From Pseudomonas fluorescens (lineage in GTDB: Bacteria; Pseudomonadota; Gammaproteobacteria; Pseudomonadales; Pseudomonadaceae), in NCBI RefSeq assembly GCF_018614655.1, contig NZ_JAGGOG010000023.1:62001-126000 (forward strand): DNA of 64,000 bases, given 5' to 3'. The notes beneath the pieces were generated by a model, which had not been told where the DNA came from, did no database searches, and was given only the letters and a program-made list of their open reading frames with translations. A program made the position numbers and the translations under genes. Shown one piece after another: positions 16,494 to 23,214 of the stretch (its first letter is position 1; the number at the start of each line of letters is the position of its first letter).

Positions 16494-17383
16494 GCTGACG
16501 GTGTCTCATTAAGTAGTTGCGACAAGTACTGACCATATCCGGTTTTTTTCAGCTTTTCAGCTTGCGAGGCAAGCTTCTCTTTGGAGATCCAGCCATTACC
16601 AAATCCTATTTCCTCCAAGCAAGCAACTTTGAGCCCTTGGCGATGCTCGATAGTGTGTACAAAATGGCTCGCCTCGAGAAGGCTTTCGTGGGTTCCAGTA
16701 TCCAACCAAGCAAAGCCACGCCCTAACACTTCAACAGTGAGAGCGTTTTTTTCCATGTAACAACGATTGACATCCGTGATTTCCAACTCGCCTCGACTTG
16801 AAGGCTTGATACCTTTTGCAATACCAATCACTGTATTATCGTAAAAATACAGTCCTGTAACAGCATAATTTGACTTCGGTCTTTCCGGCTTCTCTTCGAT
16901 GCTTAACGCATTTCCCTCAGCGTCAAACTCAACAACACCGAAGCGTTCTGGATCGGAGACGTGATAACCAAAAACCGTTGCACCTGTCGTCTTGGACATG
17001 GCTGACTTCAAGTTATCGGAGAAATGCTGCCCATAGAAAATGTTATCACCCAAAATCAAGCAACACAGATCATCGCCAATGAATTCTTCACCGATAATAA
17101 ACGCTTGGGCCAACCCATCAGGGCTAGGCTGCACGGCATAGCTCAATTCAATGCCATATTGGCTACCATCACCTAGTAACTTCTGGAAGCAAGGCAAGTC
17201 TTCCGGCGTAGAAATAATAAGAATCTCTCGCATTCCCGCCAGCATCAACACAGATAGCGGATAGAAGATCATAGGCTTATCGAAAATCGGTAGCATTTGC
17301 TTAGAGACCCCCAGCGTGAGGGGGTGAAGCCGCGTACCTGAGCCACCGGCTAGAATAATGCCCTTGCGTTTACTGACCGTCAT
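16490..17383 (-). CDS. rmlA: Glucose-1-phosphate thymidylyltransferase
   Basis: A 297-residue enzyme, the usual length, that makes dTDP-glucose from Glc-1-P and dTTP, the entry to dTDP-6-deoxy sugars. The N-terminal nucleotide site KGIILAGGSGTRLHPLT, SKQMLPIFDKPMIFYPLSVL, LGDNIFYG, SIEEKPERPKSNYAVTGLYF and RGFAWLDTGTHESLLEAS are all present. AAAGGA precedes the ATG at about 10 bases. It is the first gene of the O-antigen biosynthesis block after a leader of about 0.8 kb and overlaps the rmlC-fdtA gene by four bases. The dehydratase RmlB needed for the next step is not in this window. Confidence 0.95.
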   Translation of the reverse strand: MTVSKRKGIILAGGSGTRLHPLTLGVSKQMLPIFDKPMIFYPLSVLMLAGMREILIISTPEDLPCFQKLLGDGSQYGIELSYAVQPSPDGLAQAFIIGEEFIGDDLCCLILGDNIFYGQHFSDNLKSAMSKTTGATVFGYHVSDPERFGVVEFDAEGNALSIEEKPERPKSNYAVTGLYFYDNTVIGIAKGIKPSSRGELEITDVNRCYMEKNALTVEVLGRGFAWLDTGTHESLLEASHFVHTIEHRQGLKVACLEEIGFGNGWISKEKLASQAEKLKKTGYGQYLSQLLNETPSA

Positions 17384-18196
17384 TTTTAAAACTTCCTTTA
17401 CTATTCTGGCTATAACCTAGCATTGGTCTAGCTAATGGCTATAATTCTACTGTCCGGCATTGAGTAATCTAGAGATGGATTCTAGCCAAAACATAGCTCA
17501 AACGTTTCAGGTACGCAGCCGCTGTCATCACTCTTGGCATTCTTTTTCCGCGGCTATGGCCAATAGTCACGACGTACGCCTCTTACAAGCAGCTCAAATT
17601 CAGGTGTCCAGCACTTGGAGCGCTACCACCCAAAAAGCCTTGACTCAAGGGCGAAAACCTTAACCCCCATTTTTCGTAAATAGCCCTACAAAAAACTAAA
17701 TTTTCTGCAGGCATATGGACAAATATCTCACTTCTACCGATCCAACGCCACGAAAGCACCAGAAATTCCCAAAGAGCCACTCCAATGAAGTGCGTTAAGC
17801 CCACCATGTAACCAATTGTATCCTGCCCAAAACACACGAACCGCAATAGCTCTCACCTTTTAACAGAGCTCTAAAGCGGGATAGATGCAGGACTTTCGGG
17901 CTCTGCGCAAATAGGACGCTCCCTTTCTGCAACGTCTTTGCCCCGGTATGATGAGTGGTAATGAACCACGCCTGACGTTCATTATCCGCCTCTTGCCATC
18001 ACAAGAGAGGACGGCAGCTGACATGAAGTCAAAAAAGTGCCCCTCCCTAAGACCCGCCTTGCTGGAAACCAACATAAAACAAATCGATGACTAAGGGCTA
18101 CCCCAAACTCCATGGGACTTTAGAGACACGCACCGGGGCCGTAGTTCCATTCCAGCACCGTCATTGCTGCGGTGCTCCGTAAACATCTGCGACCTC
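17384..18196 (-). other. Long untranslated leader/promoter region of the O-antigen operon
   Basis: About 810 bases separate wzz from rmlA with no convincing gene. Short open frames (17583-17846 minus, 17860-18075 minus, 17948-18094 plus) show no recognisable family, no good ribosome-binding site and no coding character. The stretch most likely holds the promoter and a long 5' leader for rmlA onward, including an ops-like element near 17620. It may also contain debris from past cassette exchange. Confidence 0.45.
17619..17632 (-). promoter_or_regulatory. ops/JUMPstart-like element (RfaH recruitment candidate)
   Basis: On the minus strand the sequence reads GGGTGGTAGCGCT, one base off the ops core GGCGGTAG. 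It lies about 235 bases upstream of rmlA in the leader of a long polysaccharide operon, the expected place and orientation for an RfaH/NusG-paralogue loading site. Only the core matches, so this is tentative. Confidence 0.35.
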
Positions 18197-19537
18197 TTAA
18201 TTAGTGGTGATAGGTTTACGCTGATCCGACATGAGAATGGTAGTAGAAGTGACATCTGTACCGCCAAAACCATCGCGCCTCAAGACAATAACATGCCGAA
18301 ATAGAGCAATCAGGGCACCAAGAATGATCCCGAAAATCAGGCCGGATACCAAAATCAGCATTTTCTTCGGTTTGATAGGACTCAACGGCTCCAGCGCCAG
18401 CTTGTCAATTGTCACTAGTTTCAGCCGACTCATATCGATACTCAGATTGAGAAGACGAGAAACCTCTGCGCGCAATGGCTGCACCCCACTCAAAAAGAGG
18501 TCTTCATTTTCGCGTCTTTTCAGTATCTCAATCTCTCTATTTGACTGGAGCAACTGGAGTTCTTTCGCGATCTGGGCGATGCGCCCTTCCGTGAAGTCAT
18601 CCGTCTTGCGCTGAGTCAAAGCCGTGCGTTCTGCCTCAAGCGCTTCTACCCCCATAAAGTACAGTGGTATCTGTTGGTTATTGACCTCAGTTCGCATGAC
18701 GCTACCGGATCCGCGCTCGTTATCTCCTAACGATGAAGGAGTAGTCGGTTTTCGGATCCCCAATGATTTGGCTATACTGATCGCTTCGTTTAGCTGAGCG
18801 ATCCGATCTACACGCTGAGTTTTGAGCTGGCTCCGCAGCGCTTTCAATTCATCTTGTAGTTGGGCGCGCCGCAGACTATCAGATTCAGACAAGGAGGCGA
18901 TTTTGGCTTCCTTTTCAGTGTCGTAATTTGAGCGAGCTGCATCCAGCTTTCCCTTCAGTTCATTTAGACGGTTCTTAACGATCACATTCAAGTCTGCGGC
19001 TAACTGTTCGCGCTCAGAGGCAATCGCGTACTCGATAAAATTATTAACGATCGCAACGCCATCTACTCCTTGGGGGTAGTTCATTTCGAGCTTGATATTA
19101 GCGCTGATAGAGTCCGCCTTCTTGGGATCAGGCAAAACTAGGTTGATCGAGTTTCTATTGAACTCCTCAAAACTCTGTTCAAGAGTCCGGCCTGGACGCT
19201 CAAACTCTTTGAATAGTTTCTGGTTTGCTCTGAAAAAGCCCAAGCGTGTGTCGTATGACTCAAGGGATGCACCGACCTTGATCAAGGCTTCGCTGGGAGG
19301 AAGCCTGTAGACCTCTGAGCGATTCAGGGCATCGAGCTCATTGATCGCTGCTGGTCGCAGCACACTGCTGACTTGATATTCGGGAGTTACCAAGAAAGCG
19401 TATGCGGTCGCCGCAAGCACTACACTGCCCGCGACAACGGCGATGAGCTTTTTCTGGCGCCAAATAGCATGAGAAAGCGCGAAGATATCGATTTCATCGG
19501 ATGGGGGTACCGGGGGAGCGCGGAAGCTACTACTCAC
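18197..19537 (-). CDS. wzz: O-antigen chain-length regulator (Wzz family)
   Basis: A 446-residue inner-membrane polysaccharide co-polymerase that sets O-antigen chain length with Wzy. It has a short cytoplasmic N-terminus (DEIDIFALSHAIWRQKK), a first membrane helix at about residues 31-52 (LIAVVAGSVVLAATAYAFL), a long periplasmic part rich in coiled coil (residues about 180-340), the LEPLSPIKPKKMLILVSG proline motif and a second helix at about 402-424, followed by a cytoplasmic tail of 20 or so residues. It is longer than enteric Wzz (about 330) but normal for Pseudomonas. The start is GTG with an AGG upstream. It lies between ihfB-lapA and the O-antigen genes, its conserved position. Confidence 0.92.
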   Translation of the reverse strand: MSSSFRAPPVPPSDEIDIFALSHAIWRQKKLIAVVAGSVVLAATAYAFLVTPEYQVSSVLRPAAINELDALNRSEVYRLPPSEALIKVGASLESYDTRLGFFRANQKLFKEFERPGRTLEQSFEEFNRNSINLVLPDPKKADSISANIKLEMNYPQGVDGVAIVNNFIEYAIASEREQLAADLNVIVKNRLNELKGKLDAARSNYDTEKEAKIASLSESDSLRRAQLQDELKALRSQLKTQRVDRIAQLNEAISIAKSLGIRKPTTPSSLGDNERGSGSVMRTEVNNQQIPLYFMGVEALEAERTALTQRKTDDFTEGRIAQIAKELQLLQSNREIEILKRRENEDLFLSGVQPLRAEVSRLLNLSIDMSRLKLVTIDKLALEPLSPIKPKKMLILVSGLIFGIILGALIALFRHVIVLRRDGFGGTDVTSTTILMSDQRKPITTN

Positions 19538-19657
19538 AACAAAAACCTGCCTTCAAAGAGAAACTGCGGGCTCGTTATGCAGACGATTTGTGGATTTTCT
19601 TGTTTTTATAGTAATTAGCCGACAAAAACCTGCGTCGCTGCTGGCTTTGGGGCACAC

Positions 19658-19690
19658 AAAATGCCTGTTCTCGAGAACAGAATGCATTTT
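19658..19690. other. Perfect 16-base palindrome inside a longer stem-loop
   Basis: CTGTTCTCGAGAACAG (19665-19680) is a perfect palindrome, flanked by AAAATGC and GCATTTT with three unpaired bases on one side, giving a long imperfect hairpin. It lies between lapA and wzz, both read leftward, about 120-150 bases before wzz. It could be a terminator for ihfB-lapA or an operator for wzz. A T-run is only partly present. Confidence 0.5.
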
Positions 19691-19824
19691 GCCATCTACG
19701 CGCTACATTACAAGACTTGACTTATCTGTAAGGAATTTCCCAATCTCTATAAGGGATTATCCGAAATAGCCTTCTGGGCGGGTAAAAACCCTGATCACCC
19801 CATGAATAAGGGGACTCAAGCCCG

Positions 19825-20064
19825 TTATTCGATTCCATGCTTCGGCCGCCTGGGTTTACGGATCGTTAAAAACCCGATAATCGGACCCACAACCATGCCA
19901 ACAATCAAAGCAACCGCAACAAACACTGAAACCGGCATCTGCGGCGTAGACCACCCCAGGAACGACAGGGCAACGTCCTGCTGGTTTTCCAATACAAACG
20001 CCAGGATCACCAAGGCGACAACCAGCACTATCAGCACCAAGGCAACGCGCTTAACACCGCGCAT
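19825..20064 (-). CDS. lapA: Lipopolysaccharide assembly protein A domain protein (DUF1049)
   Basis: A 79-residue inner-membrane protein with two membrane helices (RVALVLIVLVVALVILAFVL and SVFVAVALIVGMVVGPIIGF) joined by the LENQQDVALSFLGWSTPQMP loop, and a basic C-terminal tail. This is the LapA/YciS (DUF1049) family; in E. coli it helps LapB control LpxC proteolysis and LPS supply. GGAG precedes the ATG at 7 bases. It follows ihfB by 25 bases, so both are probably co-transcribed. No lapB follows in this window. Confidence 0.88.
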   Translation of the reverse strand: MRGVKRVALVLIVLVVALVILAFVLENQQDVALSFLGWSTPQMPVSVFVAVALIVGMVVGPIIGFLTIRKPRRPKHGIE

Positions 20065-20089
20065 AAGTTTCTCCCTTCACCAAAAACAC

Positions 20090-20386
20090 TCAGACGCCGT
20101 CTTCTTCGTCTTCGTTCACCCGATCCCGCAGTTCCTTGCCCGGCTTGAAGTGGGGCACGAATTTTCCGTCAAGGCTGACGGACTGCCCGGTCTTCGGGTT
20201 ACGGCCAACACGCGGCGCACGATAGTGCAGTGAGAAGCTGCCAAATCCGCGAATTTCGATGCGATCACCGGTAGCGAGGCACTGAGACATTTGTTCAAGC
20301 ATAGTCTTGATGGCCAGCTCCACATCCTTGGATGAGAGCAGCCCTTGATGGGTGACAATTCGTTCGATCAACTCCGACTTCGTCAT
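20090..20386 (-). CDS. ihfB: Integration host factor beta subunit
   Basis: A 98-residue HU/IHF-family DNA-bending protein. TKSELIERIVTHQGLLSSKD at the N-terminus, IEIRGFGSFSLHYRAPRVGR (the beta-arm with GRNPKTG) and VPHFKPGKELRDRVN are diagnostic of IHF-beta. It pairs with IHF-alpha to bend DNA at promoters, origins and attachment sites. The acidic C-terminus (NEDEEDGV) is typical for Pseudomonas. GAAGGGA precedes the ATG. It lies downstream of rpsA, as in other gammaproteobacteria, and starts the ihfB-lapA unit. Confidence 0.97.
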   Translation of the reverse strand: MTKSELIERIVTHQGLLSSKDVELAIKTMLEQMSQCLATGDRIEIRGFGSFSLHYRAPRVGRNPKTGQSVSLDGKFVPHFKPGKELRDRVNEDEEDGV

Positions 20387-20666
20387 ATTTTTCCCTTCTT
20401 TTTCAAGCAGCTAGGAAAAGCGCTTCGAAGGTTTTAGCATGACCAGCGCAGTTTGAACAGCCCGAGTATTGACTTATCTTTCAGAAGTTAGAGCTTTAAG
20501 CGTAAGTCCGAGGCTTGGCGCCCTACTTCCTCAGAAGCCACAGGAGACACCCAACGACCAGCATCATCAGATAGAGCCTATTGCAACCAGTCATCGACTA
20601 ACGCAGCCACAAGGCCGCAGAAGACACGCCCCCCAACGGCCAGCCCGCGGGAACGGAATTCGAGGC
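20387..20666 (-). other. rpsA-ihfB intergenic region
   Basis: Together with the terminator next to rpsA this gap is 328 bases. It holds no coding frame with support. It should carry the ihfB promoter. Confidence 0.4.
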
Positions 20667-20698
20667 ACAAAAAAGGGCGACCGAAGTCGCCCTTTTTC
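20667..20698 (-). terminator. Intrinsic terminator of rpsA
   Basis: GGGCGAC and GTCGCCC pair around a CGAA tetraloop, flanked by A-runs and T-runs, so a U-tract follows on the minus strand. It lies about 20 bases past the rpsA stop codon. Confidence 0.9.
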
Positions 20699-20714
20699 TA
20701 TAGCTTTACAGAAC

Positions 20715-22403
20715 TTAGTTCTGCTTAGCCATTGCTTCGCGCAGCAGTGCAGCCATGGTGGTCTCACCAGGTGCAGCAGCTTCCGGGGCCGTTTTCAGGC
20801 TCTGGATTGCTTCTTTCTCTTCAGCATCGTCTTTCGACTTGATGGAGAGGGAGATCAAGCGGCTCTTGCGGTCAACGCTGATGATCTTGGCTTCTACTTC
20901 TTCGCCAACTTTCAGAACGTTACGCGCGTCTTCAACGCGGTCACGGCTGATTTCGGAGGCTTTCAGAGTCGCTTCGATATCGTCGGCCAGAGTGATGATG
21001 GCGCCTTTAGCGTCAACTTCTTTCACGATGCCTTTAACGATGGCGCCTTTGTCGTTCTCTTGAACGTACTCGGAGAACGGATCGCTTTCCAGTTGCTTGA
21101 TGCCCAGGGAGATGCGCTCGCGCTCTGGGTCAACCGACAGGATAACGGTGTCCAGCTCGTCGCCCTTCTTGAAACGACGAACAGCTTCTTCGCCCACTTC
21201 GTTCCAGGAGATGTCGGACAGGTGAACCAGGCCGTCGATGCCGCCGTCCAGACCAATGAAGATACCGAAATCGGTGATCGACTTGATGGTGCCGGAGATT
21301 TTATCGCCCTTGTTGAACTGGCCAGAGAAATCTTCCCATGGGTTAGATTTGCACTGCTTGATGCCCAAGGAGATACGACGACGCTCTTCGTCGATATCCA
21401 GAACCATAACTTCCACTTCGTCGCCGACTTGTACGACTTTCGAAGGGTGGATGTTCTTGTTGGTCCAGTCCATTTCGGAAACGTGTACCAGGCCTTCCAC
21501 GCCTTCTTCCAGCTCAGCGAAGCAGCCGTAGTCGGTCAGGTTGGTAACACGCGCGGTTACGCGAGTGCTTTCTGGGTAACGAGCCTTGATAGCGACCCAT
21601 GGATCTTCGCCCAGCTGCTTCAAGCCCAGGGAGACACGGTTGCGCTCACGATCGTACTTCAGAACCTTGACATCGATCTCGTCGCCAACATTGACGATTT
21701 CCGATGGATGCTTGATACGCTTCCAAGCCATGTCGGTAATGTGCAGCAGGCCATCGACGCCACCCAGATCGACGAATGCGCCGTAATCGGTGAGGTTTTT
21801 GACGATACCTTTGACTTGTTGGCCTTCCTGCAGGGATTCCAGCAGAGCTTCACGCTCGGCGGAGTTCTCTGCTTCCAGGACGCTGCGACGGGAAACGACA
21901 ACGTTGTTGCGCTTCTGGTCAAGCTTGATGACCTTGAATTCGAGCTCTTTGCCTTCCAGGTGCGTGGTGTCGCGCACTGGACGAACGTCAACCAAAGAAC
22001 CTGGCAGGAACGCACGGATGCCGTTAACGTCGACAGTGAAGCCGCCTTTAACCTTACCGTTGATAACGCCCTTGACCACTTCTTCAGCTGCGAAGGCTGC
22101 TTCCAGAACAATCCAGCATTCAGCGCGCTTGGCTTTTTCACGGGAGAGCTTGGTTTCACCGAAGCCATCTTCAACCGAGTCCAGCGCAACGTGAACTTCG
22201 TCACCGACATTGATAGTCAGATCGCCAGCGTCGTTGTAGAACTGCTCAAGCGGGATGAGTGCTTCAGACTTCAGACCAGCGTGAACGGTTACCCAGCGAG
22301 CTTGGTAATCGATATCAACGATAACACCGGTGATGATGGAGCCAGCCTGAAGGTTCAGGGTTTTTAGGCTTTCTTCAAAGAGTTCCGCAAAGCTTTCGCT
22401 CAT
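20715..22403 (-). CDS. rpsA: 30S ribosomal protein S1
   Basis: A 562-residue RNA-binding ribosomal protein that delivers mRNA to the 30S subunit. Six S1 domains follow one another; repeats 3-6 are clear from GLVHVSEMDWTN, GLVHLSDISWNE and the recurring RISLGIKQ blocks that end each domain. The start MSESFAELFEESLKTLN (ATG at 22403) is the conserved N-terminus; the frame extends 51 codons further upstream but that part is leader. The leader of about 120 bases contains hairpins, consistent with the known autoregulation of S1 synthesis. Located between cmk and ihfB, the universal order. Confidence 0.98.
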   Translation of the reverse strand: MSESFAELFEESLKTLNLQAGSIITGVIVDIDYQARWVTVHAGLKSEALIPLEQFYNDAGDLTINVGDEVHVALDSVEDGFGETKLSREKAKRAECWIVLEAAFAAEEVVKGVINGKVKGGFTVDVNGIRAFLPGSLVDVRPVRDTTHLEGKELEFKVIKLDQKRNNVVVSRRSVLEAENSAEREALLESLQEGQQVKGIVKNLTDYGAFVDLGGVDGLLHITDMAWKRIKHPSEIVNVGDEIDVKVLKYDRERNRVSLGLKQLGEDPWVAIKARYPESTRVTARVTNLTDYGCFAELEEGVEGLVHVSEMDWTNKNIHPSKVVQVGDEVEVMVLDIDEERRRISLGIKQCKSNPWEDFSGQFNKGDKISGTIKSITDFGIFIGLDGGIDGLVHLSDISWNEVGEEAVRRFKKGDELDTVILSVDPERERISLGIKQLESDPFSEYVQENDKGAIVKGIVKEVDAKGAIITLADDIEATLKASEISRDRVEDARNVLKVGEEVEAKIISVDRKSRLISLSIKSKDDAEEKEAIQSLKTAPEAAAPGETTMAALLREAMAKQN

Positions 22404-22476
22404 TTTAATTCCTGTTGATAAGGGCGAAGAATACGCCCATCTGCCACACCCCAGACGGTGTGGGTTACGTTCATAT

Positions 22477-22520
22477 AAAAGAAGGAATGCAGGACTAAGA
22501 CTGGTCCCCTGCGCTCCTTC
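22477..22520 (-). terminator. Terminator-like stem-loop between cmk and rpsA
   Basis: On the minus strand GAAGGAGCGCAGG pairs imperfectly with CCTGCATTCCTTC around a 14-base loop and is followed by TTTTAT. It starts four bases after the cmk stop. It probably ends part of the cmk transcripts and separates them from the strong rpsA promoter. Confidence 0.5.
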
Positions 22521-22524
22521 TGAG

Positions 22525-23214
22525 TCACCCGGTGATATCGCGAATGGCGATTTCACTCAAGATGCGTTCCAGCACCTGCTCGATGGACAACTCCGTGGAA
22601 TCCAGCTGTATGGCGTCAGCCGCCGGCTTTAGCGGGGCTACCGCACGCTGGGTGTCACGCTCATCGCGTGCACGGATCTCATCTAGCAGACTCGACAGAC
22701 TAACACCATCGACTTTGCCCTTCAACTGCAAGTAACGGCGACGGGCTCGTTCCTCGGCGCTGGCGGTCAGGAAAATCTTCAACGGAGCCTCGGGAAACAC
22801 CACCGTACCCATGTCGCGACCATCCGCCACAAGGCCCGGCGGCTCCTGAAACGCCCGTTGGCGCTGCAACAAGGCATCACGTACCGCCGGCAATGCCGCC
22901 ACTTGGGAAGCCCAGGCACCCACCTGCTCATTACGCAAGTCGTCGGTAACATCGTCCCCTTCCAGAATGATGCGTTGCGGATGACCTTCCGTCGCCCCGA
23001 GAAACTGCACGTCGAGGTGCGCCGCCAGCAGCTTGAGGGATTCTTCGTTGGTCAGGTCGACCCCATGGTTGCGCGCCGCGAACGCCAGCAGGCGGTACAA
23101 CGCCCCGGAATCCAGCAGGCACCAGCCCAGGCGCTTGGCCAGGATGCCGGCGATCGTGCCTTTGCCCGAGCCGCTTGGCCCGTCGATGGTAATCACCGGT
23201 GCTTTGATATTCAC
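22525..23214 (-). CDS. cmk: Cytidylate kinase
   Basis: A 229-residue nucleoside monophosphate kinase that phosphorylates CMP and dCMP. The P-loop is ITIDGPSGSGKGTIAG; LLDSGALYRLLAF, VADGRDMGTVVFPEAPLKIF and RRYLQLKGK are the CMP-binding and lid segments. The start is GTG at 23214 with AAGAGG 7 bases upstream; it overlaps the tyrA/aroA stop by four bases (GTGA), so translation is coupled. It lies between the fused aroA and rpsA, the common order aroA-cmk-rpsA. Confidence 0.96.
   Translation of the reverse strand: MNIKAPVITIDGPSGSGKGTIAGILAKRLGWCLLDSGALYRLLAFAARNHGVDLTNEESLKLLAAHLDVQFLGATEGHPQRIILEGDDVTDDLRNEQVGAWASQVAALPAVRDALLQRQRAFQEPPGLVADGRDMGTVVFPEAPLKIFLTASAEERARRRYLQLKGKVDGVSLSSLLDEIRARDERDTQRAVAPLKPAADAIQLDSTELSIEQVLERILSEIAIRDITG

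Noticed and set aside
17948..18094. Plus-strand 48-codon frame in the wzz-rmlA gap
   Set aside because: No ribosome-binding site, no known family, not conserved as far as can be judged.
20469..22367. Plus-strand 632-residue frame opposite rpsA
   Set aside because: It is the antisense of S1-domain codons; the repeated DDFR/NVQ-type peptide reflects the S1 repeats, with no start signal.
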